Below, one piece after another: positions 1 through 10,260 of a DNA stretch of 22,335 bases. The stretch's first letter is position 1, and every line of letters begins with the position of its first letter. A program made the translations under genes and the position numbers. The notes beneath the pieces are model-generated. The model did not search any database, was not told where the DNA came from, and saw only the letters and a program-made list of their open reading frames with translations. This DNA is from Bigelowiella natans CCMP2755. Lineage: Eukaryota; Cercozoa; Chlorarachniophyceae. The DNA is taken from positions 1 through 22,335 of the forward strand of contig ADNK01000573.1 of assembly GCA_000320545.1 (NCBI GenBank), read 5' to 3'.

Positions 1-550
1 AAACGATTCACAATTTGTATGTCACACGAGCGACCGTGGGAGCGTTGAAGGATGCAATTCTTCTGCCTCAAAGCAGCGGGTAATAAAAGACGACGCCGAA
101 CCCCCATCCTTTCCCCTCCCCCCGCCACCCCCCCTCCCCCTCCCCTCCTCCCTCCTCCCCAACGAATTCTATTTGTAAACCAGCATGTAATGATAAGAAC
201 TAGAGAGAGTTGTGAGAGTCCTTGATATTCCGAGAATATCCAAGAGATATGGGTCTATTTCTCGTCGGCCTAAGTCACCCTTTTGGATGATGATGACTCT
301 TATGAGATTGATTCAGAAGAATTTTAGCTACTACCAGTTTTGATGAGCGTCCACGATAGTGTGCTGTTACCACCGCCACACCATCCTCATCATCCTCCTC
401 CTCATCATCATTTTCATCATCACCATTTTCATCATCACCATTTTCATCATCACCATCCAAGGGTCCTCCCCTCGTTTCAGAGCAGTATGCCGTGTGTAGG
501 ATTCGCTAGCAAAAAGAGTCATCATCATTATCATCATCATAATAGTCATC

Positions 551-581
<31 letters not shown>

Positions 582-2883
582 CAGGGAGGTGTCAATTCCT
601 CAGCTACCGAAGGAAAGGAGGGGCAGAAGGAGACGAGCGAGAGTAACAGCAGCGCTAATAACGAGGACAGCAGCGTCCCCAGGACCGGCGGCGGGCATTC
701 TCCAGGCGTTTCTGGGCCTGATCCTTCGCGAATGGTCGTGGCAGCTCTCCGGTCTCGGCGATTCCTCCGTGTGTATGGAAACGGCAAGCCTCTCTCCAAG
801 ATCTCGGATCTCCACCTGCACGTGTACACGCTGGACAGCGATGCCAGCGGTGCTAGTTCCTTAACCACGGTCACGCCACCCCCCTCCTCTTCGTCGTCGC
901 CTCCATCTTCCCTTTCCGCCCAGGCTCCCCCTCCAGCTCGTCTGCAGCTGCGAATTCTAATGCGGAGGGTGATGATGGGGGGGGGGACGGGGACGACGCC
1001 GTCGTCGTCATCGAGTGCTAATACCCCGCCAGGTGGGAATGAGGAGACGGAAAAGGAGGGGGGGGTGGGGGGGGAAGAGAAACCCAGCAGCACTGAGCTA
1101 TTTGGCCACCCCTTCCTCCTTGAAGTTCCCGGAGATGAGAGCGTTCGAAGGCTCTACGCACGGGTCTGCACTGCCCTTCGCCGAAGCGCGCCCAAACTTG
1201 CGAATCTCGCCCTTTCACGCAGCAGCGCTGCTGACGATGATGGTGATGATGACGATGATGGTGGCGCCAAGGGCGGTGATGGCAACGGTGATCCTATCGA
1301 GAAGAAGACCAAGGAAAATGGGGAGGCGCAGCAGAGTAATCATCATTACCCGTTTAAGCTCTCTATCAGCAATTCCTCCGGTACCAAGCGCGGGAAGGTG
1401 TTGTGGGAGAATCGTGGCGGGGGTGAGGCGGAGGCAGCACTGTGCGAGTTTCTGAAGATCAAGCAGACGCTGTGCATGGACTTCCAGGATGGGGAGGAGC
1501 GCAAGTGGGTCAATGAGATAGAAACGGTCATGTACGAGCCGAGAGAACTGCCGGTTGGTAACACATAGATCGGTAGGTAGAGGTGTGTGCGGCGTCTCTG
1601 CCTCTCTCGCGTATCCCTGACCTTTGCGTGTGCCTGTGTTTTTGTGCGTGTTTATAATCATCATCGCCATCATTAGTCCACATCCGACGGGGTTTTGAGC
1701 GTATCAGATTGCTTCCGCAGCTTCTGCACAGCCGAAACTCTGGGAGGTAGAAGTGATAGTAGTAGTGGTAGTTCTTGCTGTCGTGGCTGTCCTCGTTGTT
1801 GTTGTTGTTGCATCCCGCTTTCAGTGGAGCATCCTCGGGCTAAGATGATAATTCTAGGCATCACCACCACCACCACCACTGCCAACCAGCATAAAACATA
1901 TCCATTTGCTCAATCAGGTGCGAATACGTGGTACTGTTCGCGTTGTAAGAAGCATGTTCCAGCGTCAAAGAAGATGGAGTTCTTCCGTCTCCCCACCGTC
2001 CTCGTAGTACATCTCAACAGGTATACGCATCCTCATTCCCACCATCGCCTTCCGTCCTCCCCCCCCCCCCTCTCTCTCTCTTCCTCTCCACACCTTCCTC
2101 GCCCGAATGCAAGCACTACATGAAAGAGACTGCAACGATAGTCACCACCCTCGATAGCAAATGGGTGCTGCAGGACGCAGCTGTTGTTGCGGTGGATGCA
2201 TGTGACATGCATGTGCTGTGTCTGCTTGCCTGGCGGCCAGGTTTGAAAAGGTGGAGGACCCTGCGGCTATGGGAGGGAGGCTAATGGCGATGCTCACGAT
2301 GACGGGGGGGCACAAAAAGAACGGTGAAAAGGTGAGATTTCCGCTGCACGGCTTCGACATGGCCCCCTTCACACACACACCCGCAGATGGGAGCTCGCAT
2401 TCGTCAAAGAGTGACCGCGAAGAGGAGGGAAAAGGGGGGTCGGGTCCTCCATCAGCGCCACTGTACGACCTCGTCGCTGTGTGCAACCACCACGGAGCGG
2501 CGAACTTCGGTCACTACACCGCCTTCGTGAAGGCCCCCCGTGGGGCCGAGCAGAGGCTTGGTGGTGGGAAGGGGGGGATCGGCACCACCTCTGGTGATAG
2601 GAAGGACGGTAAAGCCGAAGAAACGAATAGCTCATCATCATCTACCACCAACGGCCAAGCTGCTGCTGCTGCTGCCAAGGATGGCTTATCGCGTGGCAGC
2701 GTGAGCGTGGACGCAACGTTGGAGGACGAAGAAGCTTGGTACCACATCGATGATGACGTCGTGAAGGAAGTCGCAGACGTCGACACGATGCAGCACTCCG
2801 ACGCCTACCTGCTATTCTATCGAAGGAGGGCGATGATGCCGGAATCGGGTGAATACGAGGAGGTTGAGCGTTCGGTCAACTAG
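1..2883 (+). CDS. Ubiquitin carboxyl-terminal hydrolase, USP4/11/15-like, 5' partial
   Basis: Cysteine protease that removes ubiquitin from proteins (peptidase C19). Exons by phase: before 1-79, about 683-1557, 1708-1746, 1918-2020, 2241-2883 (stop). The first exon encodes a 'TVGALKDAI' segment and the second opens with 'DPSRMVVAALRSRRFLRVY'. Together these match the linker region of USP4/USP15, then 'LFGHPFLLEVP'. The small exons give 'DCFRSFCTAETLGG' and 'WYCSRCKKH', which carries the second CxxC of the zinc ribbon, followed by 'LPTVLVVHLNRF'. The last exon holds the His box 'YDLVAVCNHHG' and 'GHYTAF' (catalytic His codon 2512-2514), then 'WYHIDDDVV' and 'AYLLFYRRR'. The catalytic Cys box is upstream of the window. 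Ser/Asp/Gly-rich insertions interrupt the domain, including about 65 residues between GHYTAF and WYHIDD. The acceptor of the second exon is uncertain (650-683). Family is clear; paralogue is not. Confidence 0.9.
410..454. repeat. 15-bp tandem repeat, three copies
   Basis: Three back-to-back identical copies of ATTTTCATCATCACC at 410-424, 425-439 and 440-454. They sit inside the large USP intron and next to CAT-rich sequence, so they look like an expanded imperfect trinucleotide microsatellite. Confidence 0.9.
519..581. repeat. (CAT)n microsatellite
   Basis: An almost uninterrupted run of CAT/TCA units with a few substitutions, including an AATAG interruption near 541-545. It lies in the USP intron. 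All three plus-strand readings give homopolymers (Ser, His or Ile), which explains the spurious open frames across it. Confidence 0.9.
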
Positions 2884-3048
2884 CATCGACGAACGAATAC
2901 GAGATAGTCCTCGGCCTGTCCCTATCCGGGCATCCCCATTAGGCTGTGCGCTCCTGGTACGACGTCTATTGTACCCAGCAGCGACTTCGTTGCGTGTAGC
3001 GAATACCTCTGAAGAAGATGACACATGACGCAGTTGTTCGATCTTGCG

Positions 3049-3064
3049 ACACACACACACACAC

Positions 3065-3109
<45 letters not shown>
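3049..3109. repeat. Compound (CA)n(AT)n microsatellite
   Basis: About nine CA units followed directly by about twenty AT units. The tract is intergenic, downstream of the USP gene. Confidence 0.95.
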
Positions 3110-3110
<1 letters not shown>

Positions 3111-3198
3111 CAGATTTAATGTTAGCGCTGTAGCCGCTGCATTGCACAGCTACATAAAGATGACTGTTGAGCAAGTTCAATCGATTAATTACATCCGT

Positions 3199-3199
<1 letters not shown>

Positions 3200-3237
<38 letters not shown>
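3200..3237. repeat. (TA)n microsatellite
   Basis: About nineteen uninterrupted TA units about 90 bp after the first TA tract. The two tracts could pair as cruciform arms or simply be independent microsatellites. Confidence 0.95.
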
Positions 3238-3240
<3 letters not shown>

Positions 3241-4109
3241 CACATAAGCTATGCTATTTCTTTTACTGCACCTCCCGTAAGCTTGGGCCAATTTATACAC
3301 GAGCATGCATGCACGCATAAAGAGGGAAGCCCCGCCTCCCTGGGTACGTGTCCCGCAGCCGCTCGAAGAATGAACTTCCAAAACTTAAAAAAATGAGCGC
3401 AGCCTTATGATGACGCACACACAATGTGAGTTGATGTTTCGATTCCACGTTTAAAACTTATTTGCCAGCCGTGTGTAATGTATGAGCTAGTTACGATGAT
3501 CTGCCACCTGCAATGCAAGCTAGCAAGCGCACATACAACAATAGGCATCGTAAATGCCTAGCTAGATAAAAAAATTAAAATGTCTATTACCCATGTGTTG
3601 TAAACAATAGATACAATTTGACTAAAATGTGTGCTTTGCATTGCACATGCAAATGAACATTGATGTATCTATAGTCATATTGCTCCATTCCCAAAACATA
3701 TCATGCAATATCTCACTTGCATATGGCTTGTTACAATGGGATGTACGGAATGAGGGAGTGAATCGAAGTTAGGCGCAATGACACGCGCGTGGAACAGGAA
3801 TCCTACTTCGATTTGGTCTACCACATGAGGCAGCGTGCAATGCTTGCTCTTTATTGCCGCCACTTACCGTCTGGGCGCTAATCTAATAGACTAAAGGTGC
3901 ATTACTACATTGGGCACAGCTAGAAAAAAGGGCGCTTTGACAACATCCTAGCATCGACTGATGCACCGTATCGCATGACTCACGTGCGCTGATCTAATAA
4001 GCGGCCACGTTAGCTACATGGTACAAAGTATAATGATTTTAATTCTCCATTGTGCATAGCTAGGTAGGTGACAGCCATCGAGCATTAAAATGATAATATT
4101 ATTTTCTGC

Positions 4110-5403
4110 TTATGCTTGTTTGCCAGGCCACAGTTTACTCGCACGATTTACTTTCTCATTTTTCCCAAGCTTCAGATTTGGCGGGAGCTCAGGGTCACTG
4201 GCCAGAGGAAGTGCCCCGGAAGCATCCTCGTTATGAGCGCTCTCAGATTCAATTCGCTCCCATAAGTATGCGCACAATGCCTGAGTTTGCAGATAGAAGA
4301 AGCAGGAAAGATGAACTCGGGCATGCTGTCAATTGAAACATATACACACAACTCCTACTAAAAGACTCTCCAACCTGACGGATGTCGCATAGAAAAGAAA
4401 CCAAGAAATCATAGTTTATTGCCACCAGTTTGTTTGTTATTTATTGCTCAAGCTCGTTGTTGTGGTCAATTCTACTGCTACCTCAGAAGAGTCAATAGAT
4501 GAAAGGTCCTTGTTCGGAATTGCGATCCCCGTGAAATCGACGATTTCGTTCAGAATCTGTGGTGGAGGAGGTGGTGGATATTGGGGCACGTTATTCTCGG
4601 CACTATGATCGCTGCCTCTCTACACTACCTGGAATCGAGATGTTGGATGAGCGAACGGGTCATCGCTGCCGTGAATCTTAGTGCCTTTTATGCATTATAG
4701 CAAAAAAATAAGCAGGGATCATTTGCAAGCACCATCACCGTGGGTGTAAATCTTCCTCCACCATATTCATATAGCTACCTATTAGTAGGTTAAATATAGT
4801 GACTTACTGGCATTCACGACTATTTTCTTGAGTTCAGTTTGAAGGGTTTCCATTGTGAGAGATGATGATGAAAGGTCTTGTTCTGTTGATGATGATGGTT
4901 GTAGCCGCTTATTTGTGTGTAGACGTGGGACGGACTCAATATTTCAACATGGTTATATATATGCGCTGTTGCCAATTCCAAATTTCTACAAAAAAATTCT
5001 GCTAGTTCGCCGGCCAAAAGTCTTTGAATCATCGACTTTGAGGCGACAAGGAAAAGAGCAAAGCCATTTTCATTCATTGTCAAAACGCGTTTACTTTTCG
5101 GACAAGAGAAAACGATGACTGGGGAGGGGAGGGCGGGAAGGCAAAAGAATATGACAGGAATGAGTGCGTGTGGATATATGTATTACTCATCTCTGAGAAA
5201 TTGCGGAACGGGCTGAAGGGCATTTCTCTTGGACGGTTTTTGTTTCTATAGCTCAGGTTGCTGCTCGTGGAGGCTGGTTGCGAAGTAGCTGCTACTGACG
5301 TTGAGAATGAAGTAGACAATTTCCATCTAGGAAGTCGCAGCAATTTTTTCCGCATTATGACCCTGTTGCCTTTCGGGGCACTGCTAGTTAAGCGAAGAAG
5401 CAT
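4110..5403 (-). CDS. Unrecognised small protein, possibly mitochondrial, multi-exon
   Basis: I do not recognise this protein. Phase-consistent model: exons 5403-5187, 4882-4808, 4615-4482, 4280-4110 (stop TAA), giving about 198 residues. The start 'MLLRLTSSAPKGNRVIMRKK' is rich in Leu, Arg, Lys and Ser with no acid, as in mitochondrial presequences. Later parts are 'METLQTELKKIVVNA', a 'PQYPPPPPPQILNEIVDF' stretch and an acidic then basic tail ending 'NRASKLWPGKQA'. Supports are the donor A|GTAAGTCAC at 4807 and a long pyrimidine tract before the acceptor at 4281. Uncertain points: the second exon's acceptor; an alternative exon at about 5113-4985 behind a strong CCCTCCCCAG acceptor; and an alternative stop at 4437 if the 4481 donor is not used. 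No signature domain is visible. Confidence 0.5.
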
Positions 5404-6065
5404 CGCCTGTGTTATTAGTGAGTACAGAAGGGTAAGGCAGGGTTTCTTTCCTCGGCAGTACTGTTTACGCAATGTAGTCACTCGGAAGGAAGCAAAAAGC
5501 GTGGACACATGAAAGTCCCTGCATGCATACGCTACACACCAGGAAGGACCAACTATTCATCAACCTGCTGCTGCTGCTGCTGCTGTGCGTGGGGTGGTAC
5601 ACGAGAGCGGACACGGCCTGAGTCGATCGAGACGATTATGCGCAAATTGGCTTTGAATTCGCGCCTGCGACAAGGAAAACATCTCGAATTATTTAGTTAA
5701 TACGTAAAAATGTACATCTGCTAGGAGAGGAATTCGGATTTGAACGGAGAAACATCTTGGGGGAGTGTTCAGTGTAGTGTGGTTGCAAGTGCTGCCTTCG
5801 TCGAATTTTCCCCCAGTGACATTGTGTGATGTTTTACGCTTGATTTTTTGACTACTTATGTGCTAAAATGTGCATATGCAGGCCAGAAGTCTTGGGCCGG
5901 AAATCTTTCCCGTAAGCCGCCTCCGCGCCTCCTCCCCCATCCCATCATCCAGCACGTAGATCACTAATTTAGCATGCTCTGTTCTACTTTGCGGTGTTGG
6001 TTGATGATCTTTGGTATGTTACCATATAACATGACGACGTAGTTGCGCCGACCGAAAAGGGATAG
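5404..6065. other. Divergent spacer between the minus gene and the Arg-rich gene
   Basis: The spacer holds a short (CTG)n tract at about 5565-5585 and no convincing exon. A 32-codon frame starting at the ATG near 5523 runs through the CTG tract as poly-Leu, which I regard as chance. Promoters of both flanking genes and possible upstream exons of the plus-strand gene would lie here. Confidence 0.4.
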
Positions 6066-8727
6066 ATGAATCACAGGCGTACTAGTTACGAGGGCGGGAA
6101 CGGCGGAGGACGGAGAAATTGGGTGAGGAGAGGATCTGAGCAGTATGCGGACCAGGGAAGCGGCGAACCTAGAAGAGGGACTTCTAGACACCGACAGAAC
6201 CTACGCGGCAGCTTTGACAATAAAGAAGACCGGAAGAGGAGGCCACGGTGCGCTACTGACTACGGAGCGAATATGTCACATGATCATCGCGATCAGTATC
6301 GGTCCGCGTATAATTCCGAACGGGTTCCGAAGAGGTAGTAGCACTATTGTCATATTGTTAGCAATGAGAAGTCTGATAATGGTTTCACTGGTTCTTCGGT
6401 CTTGCAGTATAGCAACACTAAGCTCCCGGTATTGCCCAGTGTATGATGCAACCTTTACGAATAACCCCAGGAGGAGACGAACAGGCCATAGCAGCAGCGG
6501 GGGCGCCCCCTACCCGCCACTCCAGAGTAGAAACGATCGAAGGACAGAAGAGAGACGAACATCTCGATATAGCACAAAGACAAGAAACATCAATAACAGC
6601 AGCACTTCTACCAATAATGATGGGCGAGCAGCTGCCACCCCTCCTCCCAAGCAGCACGCTCCCACGTCCTTCTCCTCTAATAGGGAGAGTAGTAGCCGAA
6701 ACGCCGAGTACAACACCGCTAGGCATATTCCTCACAGTAACGGCGATAACATCGGCATGTCTCCGTCCGCCATTAAAGTGGAGACGAACGTGCGGCGGTT
6801 GGAAACACGACAGAAACAGGTAGGAGCAGCAGCAGCAGCAGCAGCAGTATTAGTATTCTTTCTGCCTTTCATTTTGGCACTTTGTTGACATTGTCTCCTC
6901 GTCGTTGTAATTGCTACCACCATCATTAATCATCATTATCATCATCGTCATCATAATTATCATCAATAACGCATCAGATTGATATCGGAAAGAATACTTT
7001 AGCTTATGACCACTACTCCAAACTTGTGCCGAAGTAGTAGTGAGCCAATACTGAACGATAATGACGATGATGGCGACATTATCTACATGCATGCAGCTGT
7101 GGCAGATACAAATATTCTGGATCATGAGAACCAGATGAGATTATGATCTTCTAGAGCGATGACGTGTATATTTTACAGTGAATATGTGTCATTGTCCTAG
7201 AAACGGGCTTTGTGAGAATGTGTACTATCTTGATCATCATCAACATCACCGCTATCATCATCATCCCATTACTTCTAAAAAGCTAGAACGCGCCGATTTC
7301 GGAAATATGTGTGTGTGCAGTGTCTATTCAGTAGTATTATAAACATACTGATCTAGGTATATGGGCGACTAGTGTCTTTTGGTTCTCGTAGACTGCCGCC
7401 GTTGACCTCCTCCTCCTCCTCCTCCTTCTCCTCAAAATTACTTTGTTGGTCAGGCACAGGCGACTACGGTCTGAGCGACAGGGGTGGCATCCTCTCACAC
7501 CGCGAAAACTCAAGATATGCTCCAAACGGGTTAATGCGAATTATGCAGGGAAGGGAAAGGGAGTAATCAAGGCAGAAGAATCTGTATAGTGGTGGTGGTA
7601 GTGGTGGTGGTGGTGGTGGTGGTGGTGATGGATTTGAGGTGGACCTGCGGTATTATTTTTTAGATAACCTCATTTTCCTCCTGTCTTTCCAGGCTTGGGT
7701 GGGTTTAATAAAGAAATGGCGCCGTCTCCTGCATGCATGGGTAATGGCATATACGTGACAAGGAAGAAGAATAGCCCATCTCCTTCTTTCTCAAAAATAT
7801 GAATCCTTTGCTATTTTGTTGGGCGACAAAAGCTAGAACTCGAATTCACGCGATCAAAAAATCAATGCAGTATATTATGATCACGAATAATTCATAAGCA
7901 CTAACACGCACACGCACTCACATACACGAATGTACGGACGAATACTCCAACGCAATATTTGACCTGCATTCGTTCGATTTTCTCTGCATCTAACCATTCT
8001 CCTGGCACCTGCCCCGCCCCCCTTGCAGAGCGACGTCGTGTCAACTGATCAGCTGGACCCTCAAACGCTATGCCCTTTGCCATCTCAAACTGAAGCGGCA
8101 TGTGCTGATGGGGCACATCATTCTGCTCCCAAAGCAAATGAAAATGTAAAATTAGAGGAAATCAGAACGATATCATCGACGGACAACAGGAATGCTTTTC
8201 GGATTGGAGATGCAGATGCAGGAGCAGCTACTCCCTCCTTGCCCTCTTCCTCTCGTAGTGTCGTCAATTTTACGACAAACCGAAATCCTGACAATCCCCC
8301 TTCCCTGCGACATGATGATAAAGGAATAAGAGAGTATGGAACTGGCACTAAATCTCATGGTAGCCCCCAGGTGTCAATGGGGGGCTCACATCGGGACATG
8401 GAGGGGAAAGTGAAACACCTGGGTTTTTCGCAGCGCTCTGGAGCTGGGAGAAATAGCGACAAGAAAGAAGGGGTGCTGGCTTCGAAGTCAGATCTTATAC
8501 CACATCATCGTAATGTCCTCGGAAAGCTCGAGCAAAAGTGCGCAAACGCCAGTACCGAAATCAGAAAAAAATGCACGGACAGTAATAACAGCAGTATCTC
8601 CGATTCAGCACTCCGTTTCGTTGACAAGATCATCGCTGATTATGAGTCTGAGAGTGAGGGCGCGACGTGGGAAGGTGACCGCATGTACCATGCCGCGTTG
8701 AACGTAGTCGATGGTCAATTTCCATAG
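6066..8727 (+). CDS. Unrecognised Arg-rich, Ser/Asn-rich disordered protein
   Basis: No family recognised. Phase-consistent exons: 6066-6334, 6408-6819, 8029-8727 (stop), giving about 459 residues. Junctions: AGAG|GTAGTA to TTGCAG|T (73-nt intron) and AACAG|GTAGGA to CTTGCAG|AGC (1209-nt intron). Exon 1 is Gly/Arg-rich ('GGNGGGRRNWVRRGS', then 'KEDRKRRPRC'), like RG-rich nucleic-acid-binding tails. Exon 2 has 'NPRRRRTGHSSSGG' and many Asn/Ser/Thr runs. Exon 3 is polar and ends with a more ordered-looking 'ALRFVDKIIADYESESEG' segment. A TAG lies just before the chosen ATG in frame. However, an acceptor-like TCACAG| at 6076 means upstream exons are possible. The long second intron holds (AGC)n, CAT-rich, (CTC)n and (GGT)n runs and could hide a further exon. 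An RNA-associated role is a guess from composition only. Confidence 0.5.
7589..7630. repeat. (GGT)n microsatellite
   Basis: A run of GGT units with one GGTAGT interruption, inside the long second intron of the Arg-rich gene. It is G-rich on the plus strand, but with only GG doublets it is a weak G-quadruplex candidate. Confidence 0.9.
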
Positions 8728-10260
8728 CAGTGTTCTCGCATGGTGTAGATGTATGTAGTCATCAGGTAAAAGCCATCGATCATTGCTAAGCTCAAATTGC
8801 TAGCAGCCCTGGCATGTCCTTCATATTTTGAGAGATGAAGCCTAGAATAATTTGACAATAGACACAGCAACATTGCATGTTGTGCATCACACACATCGCA
8901 TCTTGTGTTGTCTGCAATGAAATGTCCAACAGCTGAACAAGAGTGATCACATTTTGTGCGCACAAGCACGACACGTGAGCTTGTGCAATCAGCCCATTGC
9001 TTGCCATGCAATCTTCATGTTTGCACAAAAGCACATCGGCCAACACCCCCATGTGCCATCTGCTAGCCATCACAGACCATGCTTGTGCCCGCCAGAATGG
9101 TTCTTTTTCGTGAGGAAGACCGATGACGGCTGTTCAAATTTTCAACAACCGCCCGGCACCTTCGGCGGCGGCTGCGCCGCCGCACAGCCGATCTAGCGAT
9201 CCCGGCCGCCAACCAGCCAACTGGTGGAGCACGAATCGACACGTGACAGTGCACGTTCGTCGCAATCAAACACAAAACGTGCATGCTCGCAAGTGATGCA
9301 ATGTGCGCAAGCAAGTGAGCTCGAGCATGATAGACATGCAATACACAAATTATGAGCGCTGGAACGAAGCGTGCAGTGAACGAGTGAACGAAGCGATTCC
9401 AATGGTGCACACACCAGCACAGCTGGATCGATCTAGCGATCGCCAGATCGAAGGGTCACCACGAGTGAACGAGTGGAGCAATTCCAATCGTGAGTCTGAG
9501 AGGAAACTTGGTTGAGACCACTGGAAGTGTCAAACCATCCAGGTCCTCTGGTCCTCCCCAGGCAATACCAGAACGAGTGCAATGACTTGCAACCTTGTGG
9601 TTTGTTGTTGTTTGTGTTGACAGCCGAGGAAAGTGAAAGTCACGAAAAGTGCAAAAAGAAGTGAGAACGAAAGATGTGCTTGCACAGGCTGGACAGGCTC
9701 GGGGCTGAAGTGAGTGAGTGAACGAGTGAATGAATTAGAGAAGAAATTTTCACAGTGAAGCTAACAGGGTCGATGATTGGCCAGTTGGGTGCTGGGGTGC
9801 ACTGACCGCACGAGCGAACTGCACACCGCACCGAAGATGAAACAATCCTGCATTCTTTGCAACAGAGCACAAACCATGGAATGTGAAATGTTTGCACATT
9901 TGAATCTACGACAAACACAGATTCAAAAAAATCGCAGAAAAACACCACAAGAATTTTGCTACTACCGTACTAATCAAGAATCTCTCCAAGAAAGGAAAGA
10001 AAGACACTTCCGTTCAAAAGCTTTCGTTCTAATGGCACCCGAGTGGAAAGGTACGACAACAATTTTCATGTCGTCATGTAATTTCGGGAAATTTGGTGTT
10101 GTTTCCGAGCGCCGAGATATTTTGGTTGCATTTCCATTTCTGAAAGAAGCATCGAATTGAAGGGGATTTAGGGGATGCGTCTTAGGGTTTTGAGTGACCG
10201 GAAATTCAAGAAGATTTAAGCCACCTTCCAAACCCCCTTACCCTGCCGCCACCTAAGAAC
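8728..10260. other. Intergenic region with scattered short duplications
   Basis: No convincing exon. The region has a different texture from its neighbours. The word GATCTAGCGATC occurs at about 9190 and 9430. Related copies of a segment reading GAGTGAACGA...GATTCCAATnGTG lie at about 9380-9404 and 9463-9490, with more GTGAACGAGTGA words near 9715-9730. A GC-rich hairpin, GGCGGC...GCCGCC, lies near 9168-9182. These look like eroded repeats or transposon remnants, but no terminal repeats or transposase are recognisable. The last few hundred bases should hold the promoter of the dehydrogenase gene. Confidence 0.45.

Larger units (their letters stand above)
80..682 (+). other. Intron of the USP gene filled with C-tract and CAT repeats
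   Basis: The donor GCGG|GTAATA at 79/80 leaves phase 2. Phase-2 acceptors lie at 650, 671 and 683, of which 683 is my choice. The intron carries a C-rich pyrimidine tract (about 103-161), three perfect 15-bp copies of ATTTTCATCATCACC (410-454) and a (CAT)n run (519-581). Open frames of poly-His, poly-Ser or poly-Met here are products of these repeats, not exons. Confidence 0.65.
2884..4109. other. Convergent intergenic spacer with two (TA)n tracts
   Basis: The spacer lies between the USP stop codon and the stop codon of the minus-strand gene ending at 4110. It contains (CA)n at about 3049-3066 running into (AT)n at 3068-3109, and a second (TA)n at 3200-3237. The rest is AT-rich with CTAGCTAG- and GCATGCATGC-like palindromic words. 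I found no exon with both a good splice context and protein-like translation. Confidence 0.6.

Noticed and set aside
340-864. His-rich plus-strand frame and Asp/Met-rich minus-strand frames over 275-1093
   Set aside because: They are produced by CAT repeats. The real frame here is the USP exon, shown by family motifs after about 690.
3049-3237. Possible CRISPR-like or tandem array
   Set aside because: These are simple (CA)n and (TA)n microsatellites with no unique spacers, in a eukaryotic context.
4112-4336. Plus-strand frame ending 'RKDELGHAVN', resembling an ER-retention tail
   Set aside because: KDEL is internal, not terminal. The minus strand has a strong pyrimidine tract and acceptor, with a phase-compatible exon over the same bases.
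5258-5512. Plus-strand frame starting 'LLVEAGCEVAATDVENEVDN'
   Set aside because: It overlaps the minus-strand exon with presequence-like sequence and a better splice context. Only one strand is likely coding.
9063-9420. Overlapping minus-strand frames rich in Cys and His
   Set aside because: No family motif, no splice context, and several frames open at once. The sequence is repeat-like.
9777-10231. Opposed open frames just upstream of the dehydrogenase (127 codons plus, 85 codons minus)
   Set aside because: Neither shows motifs or splice support. They are probably chance frames in the promoter region.
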